Assembly (NCBI GenBank): GCA_903834465.1
Contig: CAILJB010000114.1
Span: 1 to 64,000 of the forward strand
Length of the DNA: 64,000 nt
Source of the DNA: an uncultured Pseudomonadota bacterium
Lineage (GTDB): Bacteria; Pseudomonadota; Gammaproteobacteria; Methylococcales; Methylomonadaceae
Direction: 5' to 3'
This document shows, one piece after another, positions 24,893 through 35,226 of the stretch. Position numbers and translations under genes: made by a program. The first letter of the stretch is position 1, and every line of letters begins with the position of its first letter. The notes below the pieces were generated by a model. It was given only the letters and a program-made list of their open reading frames with translations, did not search any database and had not been told where the DNA came from.

Positions 24893-27088
24893 TTAGTTTA
24901 AATTAAAATATTTTACGGTGTTTGCCAAGCTACGCGCTTGATCTTCCAACGTTTCAGCCGCTGCCGCCGCTTCTTCGACTAACGCCGCGTTTTGTTGCGT
25001 CACATCGTCCATTTGCCCAATCGCTTGATTAACTTGTTCAATGCCGGTGGTTTGTTCACTTGAAGCCGAGCTAATTTCAGACATAATTTTCGTTACGCCA
25101 CGAATTGCAGTAACAATTTCTTCCATCGTCCGTCCCGCATCAGCCACTAAACGTGTGCCATCTTCAACTTTTTCGACTGAATCACCGATAAGATTTTTAA
25201 TTTCGCCCGCTGCCGCTGCGGCACGTTGTGCTAAACTCCGCACTTCTGTTGCCACCACCGCAAAACCACGACCTTGATCACCTGCACGCGCCGCTTCAAC
25301 CGCTGCATTCAACGCCAAAATATTGGTTTGGAAGGCAATGCCATCAATGACAGAAATAATATCGACGATTTTGCGCGACGATTCGTTAATCGCTTCCATC
25401 GTATTCACTACCTGACCGACAACAGAAACTCCTTTGCTAGCAATATTCGACGCACCTTCTGCCAATTCGTTGGCATAGCCTGCGTTTTCACTATTGTGCT
25501 GCACTGTTGAAGTTAATTCCTGCATGCTTGCCGCCGTTTCTTCCAAACTTGCCGCTTGTTGCTCGGTGCGGTGCGATAAATCGTTATTTCCGGCAGCAAT
25601 TTCTTTGGAACTTGTGTTAATCGTTCCGGTGGCATCTTGAATTTGATAAATAACTTCACGCAATTTTTCCACGGTTGAATTTGCGTCATCTTTTAACTGT
25701 CCAAACATGCCCTGATAATCGCCTGACATCGTTTTAGTTAAATCACCGTGCGACAACGCGTCTAAAATTCGTCCGACTTCATTCAGTCCGACAGAACTGG
25801 TTTCAATGAGTTTGTTGATATTTTTAACTAAATCTAAAATAAATCCCGTACGCTTTGACTCATGAATACGCCGTTCAAAATCGCCTTGTGAGGCGGCTTG
25901 AACAATATCTGAGATTTCTTGTATCGCAATAACTTCTTCTGTTCTATCTAACCATTCCGCCACAAAACCAAGTCGTTCGCCATTTTTATCTAAAACGGGA
26001 TTGACAACGATACTCATGTGATGACCAGCAATAACCAATTCGGCACTATGAAATTCAGTCAAATTTTGTAACATTGCTCGCTGTTTCAGCGGATCGGTGT
26101 GGAACAAATCAATGCTAGACCCTAATAATTTAGCCGCTTCAAAATTGGGTAATTGTTTTTTAATATTTTGTTCCGCATTACTGAATAACTCTTTTGCACT
26201 ACGGTTGACATAAATAATCTCAAACTCATTATTTGCTACTAATACCGAAGAATGCACGTTATCCAGCGCATTGTTAATACGCATTGCTTCGGAATTAAGA
26301 CGTTTGGCTTCAGCAATGTCTAAACTTAAACTCACATCCATTGAAAATAAACCACGATAAAAATCACCAACAACACCATCTTTTTTCAAATCAAACGTAT
26401 TGCCAAAACCTTTTGCTGCCAAACGATAAAATATTCCAACGCTCTTATCGAGAGTGCCGCTTAATTCTCGAATAATACTAATGTTAATTGTCGCGCCAAT
26501 TATTGCAGCCAATACGATTGCGACTAACTCCAAATATTGCTGCGCTAAAAATAACTCATAACTCAAAGTCGCCACAGGAATTGAAAAAACGACCAATGAA
26601 AAAATGGTTTTTTTCCATAATGAAATGTCTCGAACCGATTTTATTAAGGCTTTTATGCCCGTTGGATTAACCGTTGCCGTTTTATTTTTAATGCCTGCGT
26701 ACAATGCTTGGCTTTGTTCTAATTCCGCTTTTTTAGGTGCGTAACGAACAGACATATAGCTTGTTAATTTGCCTTTATCGAATTCGGGAATGATATTGGC
26801 GTGAACCCAATAAAAGTCACCATTTTTAGACCGATTTTTGACGCATCCTGACCATGGGCGCATGGCTTTTACGGTTTTCCACAAATCTTCAAAAACCTCC
26901 GCAGGCATATCTGGATGACGAATAATATTGTGATTTTGCCCAATTACTTCAGCACGCGAATAACCGCTTATCTTTAAAAATTCATCATTGGCGTAAACAA
27001 TTTTACCTTGTAAATCGGTGCGTGTAACAAGGATACTTCCTTTTGTCATCACGATTTCTTTATTGGTGACTGGCATATTAAGTTTCAT
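24893..27088 (-). CDS. Aer-like methyl-accepting chemotaxis protein with two PAS domains
   Basis: A 731-residue receptor. Residues about 15-120 are an Aer-type PAS domain ([12 protein letters not shown][14 protein letters not shown]), which in Aer binds FAD and senses redox state. Two adjacent hydrophobic segments (about 160-205) form a hairpin anchor with no periplasmic domain. A second PAS (about 270-375) and HAMP-like segments (about 385-490) follow, then the signalling domain with the hairpin tip [16 protein letters not shown]. It therefore probably mediates energy or aerotaxis through CheA/CheW, none of which are in the window. No C-terminal CheR-tether pentapeptide is present. Confidence 0.92.
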   Translation of the reverse strand: MKLNMPVTNKEIVMTKGSILVTRTDLQGKIVYANDEFLKISGYSRAEVIGQNHNIIRHPDMPAEVFEDLWKTVKAMRPWSGCVKNRSKNGDFYWVHANIIPEFDKGKLTSYMSVRYAPKKAELEQSQALYAGIKNKTATVNPTGIKALIKSVRDISLWKKTIFSLVVFSIPVATLSYELFLAQQYLELVAIVLAAIIGATINISIIRELSGTLDKSVGIFYRLAAKGFGNTFDLKKDGVVGDFYRGLFSMDVSLSLDIAEAKRLNSEAMRINNALDNVHSSVLVANNEFEIIYVNRSAKELFSNAEQNIKKQLPNFEAAKLLGSSIDLFHTDPLKQRAMLQNLTEFHSAELVIAGHHMSIVVNPVLDKNGERLGFVAEWLDRTEEVIAIQEISDIVQAASQGDFERRIHESKRTGFILDLVKNINKLIETSSVGLNEVGRILDALSHGDLTKTMSGDYQGMFGQLKDDANSTVEKLREVIYQIQDATGTINTSSKEIAAGNNDLSHRTEQQAASLEETAASMQELTSTVQHNSENAGYANELAEGASNIASKGVSVVGQVVNTMEAINESSRKIVDIISVIDGIAFQTNILALNAAVEAARAGDQGRGFAVVATEVRSLAQRAAAAAGEIKNLIGDSVEKVEDGTRLVADAGRTMEEIVTAIRGVTKIMSEISSASSEQTTGIEQVNQAIGQMDDVTQQNAALVEEAAAAAETLEDQARSLANTVKYFNLN

Positions 27089-27406
27089 AAATGTTCCACT
27101 GAGCTGACACGTTAGAGCTAAAGGGTTAGAAAGTATGCAATTGCGATTATTATTATTTTTCTATGAATTACTTTGCGTAAAATTTGCCCATGTTTACGCG
27201 GTGTTCGACTTTCTTACAGCCAGCGAACAAGTATTAAGTAAACCGGTACCAAAGAGAGCTTGAGTTTCGAATTTTAGAGCAACGATTAACATCACGTCGC
27301 GCTTGAGAAAATCGAACATCGTCTAAACACAAAAGCAATTTTTACACCGTTTGGTTTTTTACAACACTCTCTGGTATCGGCACGATACTTTATATCTTAA
27401 TTTTGA
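27089..27406. other. 318-base intergenic region with hairpins and a long imperfect inverted repeat
   Basis: No gene is visible. It lies downstream of purF and upstream of the chemoreceptor, so should hold that receptor's promoter, but I cannot single out convincing -35/-10 boxes. A perfect 6-bp hairpin (27374-27379 with 27383-27388) close to the purF end lacks a T-run. A 7-bp hairpin GCGTAAA/TTTACGC spans 27175-27199. Two arms of about 32-34 bases (27184-27215 and 27305-27338) form an imperfect inverted repeat; their best 17 bases match at 14 positions. Confidence 0.5.
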
Positions 27407-28915
27407 TTATGCACAATTTTGCATTTCAATAATGAAATTTGCCGAACTCGATATTTCTTGCGCGGCATCATTGCGTAAGGCTTCGATACGCTCTAAATAA
27501 GCATCATCCACATCGCCGGTTATATATTCGTAACTAAAACAAGACGTATCAAAATGGGTAATTTCAGGATTACCTTTCTGCACAGCCGCAATTAAATCGT
27601 TCAAATCTTGATAAATTAACCTATCCGCACCAATTGCCTCGCAAACTTCATCTTCAGTGCGATTGTGGGCAATCAATTCATGTGCGGCTGGCATGTCAAT
27701 TCCGTAAACGTTCGGATAACGCACTGGTGGCGCAGCAGACGCGAAATACACTTTTTTTGCACCGGCTTCGCGTGCCATTTGAATGATTTGCGCCGAAGTT
27801 GTGCCACGCACAACCGAATCGTCAACCAATAACACGTTTTTGCCGTTAAATTCTAAATCGATGGCGTTAAGTTTTTGACGCACCGATTTTTCACGCATTT
27901 TCTGACCGGGCATAATAAATGTGCGTCCAATATAACGATTTTTAATAAAACCTTCGCTGAATTTTACGCCCAATTTATTTGCCATTTGCAGCGCGGCGGT
28001 GCGGCTAGTATCGGGAATTGGAATCACCACATCGATGTCATGGTCTGCCCATTCACGTTGCACTTTTGCGGCGAGTTTTTCCCCCATTCGCAACCGTGCT
28101 TTATAAACCGAAATATTGTCAATAATTGAATCCGGACGCGCAAAATATACATATTCAAAAATACACGGACAATGATCGACGTTTTCAGCACATTGTTGCG
28201 TGTGTAATTTACCGGATTGTTCAATAAAAATGGCTTCGCCGGCCTCAATATCTCGAATCACGTCAAACCCCAACACATCTAACGCAACGCTTTCTGAGGC
28301 AATCATAAATTCGCTACCTTCGTCAGTTTTACGTTCGCCAAAAATTGCAGGACGAATGCCGTGCGGGTCACGAAAACCTAAAATGCCAAAGCCGGCAATC
28401 ATAATCACCACCGCATACGCGCCACGGCAACGACGATGCACGCCTTTAACGGCTTTAAAAATATCTGCAACGGTTAATTCAACTTTATGCAAACTTTGCA
28501 ATTCGTGTGCGAACACATTGAGTAGCACTTCAGAATCAGAATCGGTATTGATATGGCGTTGATCTTCAACAAATAACGCTTTTTTGAGTTCTTCGGTATT
28601 GGTTAAATTACCGTTGTGCGCCAGTGTTAAACCAAATGGCGAATTAACGTAAAACGGTTGCGCTTCGGCAGAACTGGTGCAACCAGCGGTGGGATAACGT
28701 ACATGCGCGATGCCCATATTTCCGCGCAAACGCAGCATTTGATCATTACTGAAAACATCTCGCGCCAGTCCATTATCTTTGCGTAAATGCAGACGACTAT
28801 TTTCGCAAGTCACAATTCCCGCCGCGTCTTGTCCACGATGCTGTAACACGGTAAGCGCGTCATATAAATCTTGATTAACGGCTTGATGGGAAACGATAGC
28901 AACAATACCACACAT
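27407..28915 (-). CDS. purF: Amidophosphoribosyltransferase
   Basis: Transfers the glutamine amide to PRPP, the first committed step of purine synthesis. The start was set at 28915 (502 residues) because the mature enzyme needs the N-terminal catalytic cysteine of M-C-G-I-V; longer frames would bury it, and AGGTGA lies at a proper distance upstream. N-terminal glutamine amidotransferase domain (about 2-235, Q-H-R-G-Q-D-A-A-G); C-terminal phosphoribosyltransferase domain with the PRPP loop [13 protein letters not shown]. It ends the conserved trpF-to-purF block, 32 bases after cvpA, as in many gammaproteobacteria. Confidence 0.97.
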   Translation of the reverse strand: MCGIVAIVSHQAVNQDLYDALTVLQHRGQDAAGIVTCENSRLHLRKDNGLARDVFSNDQMLRLRGNMGIAHVRYPTAGCTSSAEAQPFYVNSPFGLTLAHNGNLTNTEELKKALFVEDQRHINTDSDSEVLLNVFAHELQSLHKVELTVADIFKAVKGVHRRCRGAYAVVIMIAGFGILGFRDPHGIRPAIFGERKTDEGSEFMIASESVALDVLGFDVIRDIEAGEAIFIEQSGKLHTQQCAENVDHCPCIFEYVYFARPDSIIDNISVYKARLRMGEKLAAKVQREWADHDIDVVIPIPDTSRTAALQMANKLGVKFSEGFIKNRYIGRTFIMPGQKMREKSVRQKLNAIDLEFNGKNVLLVDDSVVRGTTSAQIIQMAREAGAKKVYFASAAPPVRYPNVYGIDMPAAHELIAHNRTEDEVCEAIGADRLIYQDLNDLIAAVQKGNPEITHFDTSCFSYEYITGDVDDAYLERIEALRNDAAQEISSSANFIIEMQNCA

Positions 28916-28947
28916 TATTTTTTCACCTGAATTTTGAAAAGGGAGTT

Positions 28948-29469
28948 TTAACGATAAGTTATATAGTTCGCCATTTGCGGCGCAACGTGGTCGCGTAACC
29001 AAATGGCAAGGATTTGAAAAGTAGGTAATAAACTGGATTCGTGCCACCATGAGTTGGTCGGTAGCGAGGTTAATCCAGCAAGTAAAACGACAATCGTAGT
29101 AACAAATACGCCTTGTATGAGTCCACAGAATAAACCGCCTAAACGTTCCATGATGACGGTATGATTGTAATTTTGTTTAAAGCGGGTGGTAAGCCAATGT
29201 TGCAACAAACTCCCCGCTAAAATGGTTATGACTAATAAACCAACGAATGTCACGGCTAATCGTTTGCTAGGCGCGGAAATGAACGACTCTAAAATTGGCG
29301 AAACCAACATTGAAAAATGTAAACTCGCCCAACATCCCACTACCCAGCACAATAACGAAATTATTTCGCAACTAAACCCGCGTATCACACCGACAATCAA
29401 CGTAAAGCTCATAAAACCGACGATACTAAAATCGATCCAAATGAACGGTTTAATGGCGGCGGGAAACAC
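28948..29469 (-). CDS. cvpA: CvpA-family inner-membrane protein
   Basis: A 173-residue protein with four to five hydrophobic segments and the CvpA-like opening W-I-D-F-S-I-V-G followed by [10 protein letters not shown]. CvpA is needed for colicin V production and for envelope stress tolerance in enterobacteria; its molecular role is unsettled. The frame opens with GTG four bases after the dedD stop, with no good ribosome-binding site, so coupling to dedD is likely and the exact start is uncertain. The dedD-cvpA-purF order supports the call. Confidence 0.92.
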   Translation of the reverse strand: MFPAAIKPFIWIDFSIVGFMSFTLIVGVIRGFSCEIISLLCWVVGCWASLHFSMLVSPILESFISAPSKRLAVTFVGLLVITILAGSLLQHWLTTRFKQNYNHTVIMERLGGLFCGLIQGVFVTTIVVLLAGLTSLPTNSWWHESSLLPTFQILAIWLRDHVAPQMANYITYR

Positions 29470-29473
29470 GATT

Positions 29474-30307
29474 TTATTCAGACACTAAAATCGATGGAAC
29501 ATGCTGTTCGTCCATTTTTCGCTTCATCGCGGCGGCGCGTTTACCATCTAATTCAGGGCCAACACGCAAACGATATGAGGTGCCTTTCTCAGTTTGTACA
29601 GGTTCAAGCAACGCTGGTAAACCTTGTGCTTTCAAACCTTCAAGCAACGTATCGGCTTTTGCTTTATTCGTAAAACTACCCACTTGAATATACCAACGCG
29701 ATGGCGTTTTAGGGGCAGAGGGTGTAACGACCTTTTTAACTTCTGCTACGTCAGCATCAACCGGTGCAATAGATTTAACAGGCGCACCGCCATCAACGTC
29801 TAATAATTTCGCTGCACGCATTTGTTTTAAAAGCTCTTCTTCCGGACGACCTTTCTTCGCAGCACCTTCTTCATCCACTTTTTTCGGCTGTAATTTCGGT
29901 TTCATGGGCGGTTCATCGTCCACTTCGTCCGCATTTACACCGTAATTAGTTGTTTCAGAATATGCTGGTTTTTCAACACGCGGTTTAGGCGCAGGTTTTG
30001 GTTGCAATTTTGGCGTAGGTGTTTCATCCATTTCGTCAGGACGTAACGCATTTGGCGCAGCGGCAGGTGTTGTCGGTGCAAGAGCCACTTCAGCTTGTGG
30101 TTGCGGAATCGCTAACACTTGCTCAGCGTTTGCTGGTGCTTTGACCGCAGGTTCTTCGATAAATTGATTTTCAGACGGTAATGCTAACGTTGTCACCGCC
30201 TGCCCTTCTTCTTGAATGGGGTCATCAAATAACATCGGAATGAAAATTGCCGACAATATCGTGACCACTAATGCACCAATCAAACGTTGTTTTAATTCAT
30301 GATCCAT
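29474..30307 (-). CDS. dedD: SPOR-domain cell-division protein, DedD-like
   Basis: A 277-residue bitopic inner-membrane protein: short cytoplasmic N-terminus (K-Q-R-L-I-G-A), one transmembrane segment (about 9-27), a long Pro/Ala/Lys-rich disordered periplasmic stretch (about 35-195), and a C-terminal SPOR domain (about 203-277; W-Y-I-Q-V-G-S-F, Y-R-L-R-V-G-P). SPOR domains bind denuded glycan at the septum. Its place between folC (11-base overlap) and cvpA matches dedD of enterobacteria. The disordered linker diverges widely, so the name rests on architecture and context. Confidence 0.9.
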   Translation of the reverse strand: MDHELKQRLIGALVVTILSAIFIPMLFDDPIQEEGQAVTTLALPSENQFIEEPAVKAPANAEQVLAIPQPQAEVALAPTTPAAAPNALRPDEMDETPTPKLQPKPAPKPRVEKPAYSETTNYGVNADEVDDEPPMKPKLQPKKVDEEGAAKKGRPEEELLKQMRAAKLLDVDGGAPVKSIAPVDADVAEVKKVVTPSAPKTPSRWYIQVGSFTNKAKADTLLEGLKAQGLPALLEPVQTEKGTSYRLRVGPELDGKRAAAMKRKMDEQHVPSILVSE

Positions 30308-31592
30308 TTTTCACTTCACCTATTTTTAAATTTACACAGCAATCCGATACTAAAAAAAATGACCCAAATACTAAAATTAAATCGCCTATACGAGCGTTAT
30401 TTTTTGCCGCCGCAAAGGCTTCAACAAAACCAGAATAGCCAAAATGTACCGCTGAAATTTGAGATTTCTCAAATATTTCACGCATATCTGATTCAGTAAT
30501 CGCTCGTGCATTTTGCGGAAGTGGAGCAAAAAACCACTCCGAAACGACAGGTTTCATTAACTCTAAAACACTGACAATGTCCTTGTCTTTCATCATCGAA
30601 AAAATGGCGTGAACGCGATGATTCGGGAAATTTTCGTTGAGATAATCGACCAAGGTTTGCACCGCTTGCGGATTATGTCCTACGTCCAACAATATGGGTA
30701 TTTCACCCTCAATCAATTGGAAACGTCCCGCCAATCGCACATTTTTCAGCCCCATTTTTAACGATGATTCGCTCACAGGTAAACGACTTGCCAAACATTG
30801 CGTGGCAAAAATTGCCGCTGCCGCATTGCGATATTGATGTGCGCCTTTCAGTGCCGGTGCTGGCAAATCTGAAATCGTTTGCGCCAATCCTTGCCACGTC
30901 CATGTTTCGCCGTGTTTTTCGTAAAAAAAAGTTTCACCTAATCGAAGCAAAAGCGTGTTTTGTTCATACGCATGGTTTAACAATGAAGCAGGTGGTTTCA
31001 AGTCGCTGACAATTGCCGGTTTATTAGGACGAAAAATGCCGGCTTTTTCTAAACCAATTTCTTCGCGAGTTTGCCCCAACCATTCCACATGATCGATGGC
31101 AATACTGGTAACGATTGCAACATCGGCATCGACAATATTGACCGCATCTAAACGTCCGCCTAAACCAACTTCTAAAATTTGCACCGCGACATCAGCTTGC
31201 GAAAAAATCAGCAATGCCGCAAGTGTGCTAAATTCAAAATAACTCAGTGACGTATCACCGCGTGCGGCATCAATTTGAGCAAACGCATCGCAAATGATGT
31301 CATCTGAAACCGGTTTGCCATTGATTTTAATGCGCTCGTTGTAACACAAAATATGCGGCGAGGTATACGCACCCACTTTGTGTCCGGCGGCTAAATAAAA
31401 TTCCTGCAAATACGCGACCGTTGAACCTTTGCCATTTGTACCGGCGACCGTAATCGTGATTGGTGTTGTGTTTTGTGCTGGCAACAGCGTTTCAAAAACA
31501 CGTTTCACCCGTTCTAAACCTAAATCAATAGCGTGCGGGTGAAAACCTTCTTGCCATATCAACCAATCTGCGAGTGTATTAAAACGATTCAT
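30297..31592 (-). CDS. folC: Bifunctional folylpolyglutamate / dihydrofolate synthase
   Basis: Adds glutamate to dihydropteroate and glutamyl tails to folates. The Mur-ligase-like fold is evident: ATP loop A-G-T-N-G-K-G-S-T, the V-G-L-G-G-R-L-D-A motif, and the C-terminal D-V-G-H-N-P. The ATG at 31592 (431 residues, M-N-R-F-N-T-L) is preferred over a TTG immediately after the accD stop, since it gives the usual FolC N-terminus. It lies between accD and dedD, the standard order. Confidence 0.95.
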   Translation of the reverse strand: MNRFNTLADWLIWQEGFHPHAIDLGLERVKRVFETLLPAQNTTPITITVAGTNGKGSTVAYLQEFYLAAGHKVGAYTSPHILCYNERIKINGKPVSDDIICDAFAQIDAARGDTSLSYFEFSTLAALLIFSQADVAVQILEVGLGGRLDAVNIVDADVAIVTSIAIDHVEWLGQTREEIGLEKAGIFRPNKPAIVSDLKPPASLLNHAYEQNTLLLRLGETFFYEKHGETWTWQGLAQTISDLPAPALKGAHQYRNAAAAIFATQCLASRLPVSESSLKMGLKNVRLAGRFQLIEGEIPILLDVGHNPQAVQTLVDYLNENFPNHRVHAIFSMMKDKDIVSVLELMKPVVSEWFFAPLPQNARAITESDMREIFEKSQISAVHFGYSGFVEAFAAAKNNARIGDLILVFGSFFLVSDCCVNLKIGEVKNGS

Positions 31593-31604
31593 TTCAGTAC
31601 GCAA

Positions 31605-32522
31605 TCAGCCTGCGTCTTCAACTTCATGTGACAATTGTTCGACAACCGTTTCAGCAACATCATGAACATGACTTGCCGTCAACATCGACAAAATACTAGC
31701 AATTTTTTCACGAATATCACGACGATGAATAATCATATCGATTGCACCGTGTTCTTGCAGAAATTCGCTACGTTGGAAACCTTCGGGCAATTTTTCACGC
31801 ACTGTTTGTTCAATCACGCGCGGCCCAGCAAAACCGATTAACGCATTCGGTTCGGCAACGTTAATGTCGCCAAGCATTGCCAAACTCGCGGACACACCGC
31901 CCATCGTTGGGTCAGTCATAAACGAAATATACGGAATGCCGCGCTCTGAAAGTTTCGTTAATGCCGCGCTAGTTTTTGCCATTTGAAATAGCGAAAACAA
32001 CGATTCTTGCATTCGCGCCCCGCCACTTGCGGTGAACACGATAAACGGAATGCCCAGTTCTAAACTTTTGTTCACGCCACGCACGAATTTTTCACCGACC
32101 ACAGACCCCATCGAGCCACCCATGAAATTAAAATCAAATGCAGCGGCAACAATATCTTGCCCATTTACTTGTCCTTTCATGACAATCAGCGCGTCATTTT
32201 CTTTGGTTTGTTTTTGCGCTTGAAGAATACGGTCTTTGTATTTTTTACTGTCTTTGAATTTCAACGGGTCAACCGGTTTGACGTTTTTGCCAATTTCTTC
32301 GCGTCCGTTTTCATCCAAAAATAAATTCAAACGTGTTCGCCCAGAAATTCGCATGTGGTAATCACATTTTGGACAAACACTGCCGTTTTTTTCTAATTCG
32401 CTGTTATACAAAATTGCATTGCAACTTGGACATTTTGCCCAAAGTCCTTCTGGAACAGTCGTTTTTTTGCCGGACGATTCGGTTCGGATAATCGACGGCC
32501 GTAATTTTTCAAACCAACTCAT
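31605..32522 (-). CDS. accD: Acetyl-CoA carboxylase carboxyltransferase subunit beta
   Basis: The beta subunit transfers the carboxyl group from biotin to acetyl-CoA, together with AccA. The 305-residue protein opens with a C4 zinc ribbon (Cys31, 34, 50, 53), then the carboxyltransferase crotonase fold with [11 protein letters not shown] and S-G-G-A-R-M-Q-E-S oxyanion regions. It lies two bases after trpA and 12 before folC, typical for the group. In E. coli the zinc domain also binds its own mRNA; whether that happens here is unknown. Confidence 0.97.
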   Translation of the reverse strand: MSWFEKLRPSIIRTESSGKKTTVPEGLWAKCPSCNAILYNSELEKNGSVCPKCDYHMRISGRTRLNLFLDENGREEIGKNVKPVDPLKFKDSKKYKDRILQAQKQTKENDALIVMKGQVNGQDIVAAAFDFNFMGGSMGSVVGEKFVRGVNKSLELGIPFIVFTASGGARMQESLFSLFQMAKTSAALTKLSERGIPYISFMTDPTMGGVSASLAMLGDINVAEPNALIGFAGPRVIEQTVREKLPEGFQRSEFLQEHGAIDMIIHRRDIREKIASILSMLTASHVHDVAETVVEQLSHEVEDAG

Positions 32523-32524
32523 GA

Positions 32525-33328
32525 TTAGTTATCCATTGCCTGACGCATTGAAGTTAATAATTCAATAATTGCTTGTTTTGCTTGCGCGGGACTGTGCAAA
32601 TTCGCCTCGATTTGGCTAATTAACGCACTACCCACGACAACACCATCACCTAAATTACCAATCGTTTTTGCAGTTTCAGCATCTTTAACACCAAAACCAA
32701 TCGCCACAGGTAATTTTGTATTGGCACGAATTTCCGTTAATTTCGCTTCCACATCAGCAACATCTAAATGACCCGCACCAGTCACGCCTTTGAGCGAAAC
32801 GTAATACAAATAGCCTGAGCCGATGGCATCCATTTTTTGAACACGTTCAGCTGAACTGTTTGGTGCCAGCAAGAAAATAGGGTCAACATCACGAGCTTTC
32901 AATAACGCGGTGCATTCTTCAGCTTCTTCGGGCGGTAAATCAACGGTTAAAACACCATCCACACCTGCCGCTTGCACTGCGTCGGCAAATTTCTCATAAC
33001 CCATGACTTCGACAGGATTTAAATATCCCATGATGACAATCGGCGTATGCCCGTTGGTTTTACGGAATTCTGTCGCAATTGCTAGCGTTGTCCGCAAACT
33101 TTGATGATGTGCTAACGCGCGTTCACTGGCTCGTTGAATTACAGGGCCATCTGCCATCGGGTCAGAAAATGGTACGCCTAATTCAATAATATCTACGCCT
33201 GCACCGACCATTGCGTGCATCAGCGGTACGGTAAATTCAGGATTTGGGTCGCCAGCGGTGACGAATGGAATTAACGCTTTGCGGTTTTTTTGTGCCAATT
33301 CGGCAAATAATCCAGCTAATCGGCTCAT
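32525..33328 (-). CDS. trpA: Tryptophan synthase alpha chain
   Basis: Cleaves indole-3-glycerol phosphate to indole and glyceraldehyde 3-phosphate; indole passes through a tunnel to TrpB. The 267-residue TIM barrel shows the catalytic glutamate in [10 protein letters not shown] and the catalytic aspartate in M-A-D-G-P-V-I-Q, plus the flexible loop and the phosphate-binding G-F-G-V. It overlaps trpB by four bases (ATGA), which suits stoichiometric translation. Confidence 0.97.
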   Translation of the reverse strand: MSRLAGLFAELAQKNRKALIPFVTAGDPNPEFTVPLMHAMVGAGVDIIELGVPFSDPMADGPVIQRASERALAHHQSLRTTLAIATEFRKTNGHTPIVIMGYLNPVEVMGYEKFADAVQAAGVDGVLTVDLPPEEAEECTALLKARDVDPIFLLAPNSSAERVQKMDAIGSGYLYYVSLKGVTGAGHLDVADVEAKLTEIRANTKLPVAIGFGVKDAETAKTIGNLGDGVVVGSALISQIEANLHSPAQAKQAIIELLTSMRQAMDN

Positions 33329-34527
33329 AGTTCAATTCCTTCTCGTTTTGCCATAGTTTGCATATCTTTGTCGCCACGTCCCGATAAATTCACAATCAAA
33401 ATTTCATCTGATTTCATGGTCGGTGCGAGTTTCATCACATACGCCATCGCGTGGCTAGACTCTAACGCTGGGATAATACCTTCCATGCGCGTTAATGCGT
33501 AAAAACCGCCGAGTGCTTCATCGTCAGTGATATTCACATATTGAGCGCGACCCGAATCTTTCAGCCATGCGTGTTCAGGCCCAACACCTGGATAATCTAA
33601 ACCAGCCGAAATCGAGTGTGTTTCAATAATTTCGCCGTCATCGTCAGACATTAAATAAGTACGATTTCCATGCAACACACCAGGACGACCTGCACAAAGT
33701 GGCGCAGAATGACGACCCGTTTCAACACCATCGCCCGCCGCTTCCACACCAATCAATTTCACACCCGCATCGTCAATAAATGGATAGAAAAGCCCCATTG
33801 CATTAGAACCACCGCCTACACACGCGACTAACGCATCTGGCAATTTTCCTGCTTGCGCTAAACACTGTTGCTTCGCTTCGCGTCCTAAAATCGCTTGGAA
33901 ATCACGCACCATCGCAGGATACGGATGAGGCCCTGCAACTGTACCGATAATGTAAAAAGTATTGTCGATATTCGTCACCCAATCGCGCAACGCTTCATTC
34001 AACGCATCTTTCAAAGTTTTTGAACCTGATTCGACTGCAATAACCGTCGCACCGAGTAATTTCATGCGATAAACATTGAGTGATTGACGTGCGACATCAA
34101 CTGCGCCCATATAAATCACGCATTCCAAACCTAAACGCGCCGCCACAGTTGCTGTTGCAACGCCATGTTGACCTGCGCCCGTTTCAGCAATAATGCGCGT
34201 TTTGCCCATGCGTTTGGCTAGCAAGGCTTGTCCGACAGTATTGTTAATTTTATGTGAGCCGGTGTGATTTAAATCTTCACGTTTCAAATAAATTTGTGCG
34301 CCGCCAAGTTCTTTGCTCCAACGTTCTGCGTGATAAAGCGGCGACGGACGACCGACGTAATGTTGCATATCCTTATCTAATTCCGCGATAAAATCCGCAT
34401 CTGTCATGTAATGCCGATAAGCCGCGTTTAATTCCTGAATCGCAGGCATTAAGGTTTCAGCGACAAAAATGCCGCCATATACGCCAAAATGTCCCCGTGC
34501 ATCGGGCATGTTATATTTTTCGGTCAT
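33325..34527 (-). CDS. trpB: Tryptophan synthase beta chain
   Basis: PLP enzyme joining indole and serine to tryptophan. The 400-residue protein contains the PLP lysine in G-S-H-K-I-N-N, the catalytic E-T-G-A-G-Q-H-G, the phosphate loop G-G-G-S-N-A-M-G and the C-terminal S-G-R-G-D-K-D. It overlaps trpF and trpA by four bases each. No trp leader peptide or attenuator is visible upstream of trpF in the 70 bases before the next gene. Confidence 0.97.
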   Translation of the reverse strand: MTEKYNMPDARGHFGVYGGIFVAETLMPAIQELNAAYRHYMTDADFIAELDKDMQHYVGRPSPLYHAERWSKELGGAQIYLKREDLNHTGSHKINNTVGQALLAKRMGKTRIIAETGAGQHGVATATVAARLGLECVIYMGAVDVARQSLNVYRMKLLGATVIAVESGSKTLKDALNEALRDWVTNIDNTFYIIGTVAGPHPYPAMVRDFQAILGREAKQQCLAQAGKLPDALVACVGGGSNAMGLFYPFIDDAGVKLIGVEAAGDGVETGRHSAPLCAGRPGVLHGNRTYLMSDDDGEIIETHSISAGLDYPGVGPEHAWLKDSGRAQYVNITDDEALGGFYALTRMEGIIPALESSHAMAYVMKLAPTMKSDEILIVNLSGRGDKDMQTMAKREGIEL

Positions 34528-35156
34528 AGTGTTTCTCGATCACCTTCTTGAACTTGTTGTGTAAATGCAGTCATTTTAACGATGTCTTTTTTGCCTTTTT
34601 CTAATTCTACTCCGCTACTGACATCGACCGCGTAGGGATGGGCAATTTGAATCGCTCTTTTTATGTTTTGGACAGTCAAACCGCCTGCCAAAATAATCGG
34701 AATGGGACGTTTTGCAGGAATCAACGCCCAATCAAATTGGGTTCCCGTGCCGCCTTTTGCATCAGGATGATACGCATCTAAAAGTAAGCCTTTCGCGTCA
34801 TGATATTCGGTATTCAATTTATCGAAATCGAGTCCTTTTTTCATACTCACTGCTTTAATATAACGTTTCCCATAAATGCGACATTCGGCGGCAGATTCGT
34901 CACCATGAAATTGCAAATAATCGAGTGGCACTTGCGCCAAAACATCACGAATTTCACTTTCAGGCGCGTTCACAAACAAACCAACAACGCTCGTAAAAGG
35001 TGGCAGAGCTTTGGTAATTTCAATAGCTTGTTCAATTTTGACATGACGCGGACTTTTTGCGTAAAAAACTAAACCAATCGCATCAACACCTAAATGCGCG
35101 GCATAAACGGCAGAATCCACATCGGTAAAACCGCAAATTTTAAGGCGTGTTCTCAT
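34524..35156 (-). CDS. trpF: Phosphoribosylanthranilate isomerase
   Basis: Amadori rearrangement of phosphoribosylanthranilate in tryptophan synthesis. The 210-residue TIM barrel begins with K-I-C-G-F-T, which carries the catalytic cysteine, and has the catalytic aspartate in L-L-D-A-Y and the phosphate loops L-A-G-G-L and V-D-V-S-S-G-V-E. It is a separate, unfused gene heading the trpF-trpB-trpA-accD block, as in pseudomonads and many other gammaproteobacteria. Confidence 0.96.
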   Translation of the reverse strand: MRTRLKICGFTDVDSAVYAAHLGVDAIGLVFYAKSPRHVKIEQAIEITKALPPFTSVVGLFVNAPESEIRDVLAQVPLDYLQFHGDESAAECRIYGKRYIKAVSMKKGLDFDKLNTEYHDAKGLLLDAYHPDAKGGTGTQFDWALIPAKRPIPIILAGGLTVQNIKRAIQIAHPYAVDVSSGVELEKGKKDIVKMTAFTQQVQEGDRETL

Positions 35157-35226
35157 TAAATTCGTGGGTCAATAAAAAGAAAATCATGCGCGTAGCATAA
35201 CACAAAAATCAAAGGATGCTTTTCTG

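Noticed and set aside
28916-29050. N-terminal extension of 45 codons on PurF
   Set aside because: The enzyme requires the cysteine following the initiator Met of M-C-G-I-V; the extension overlaps cvpA and lacks a ribosome-binding site.
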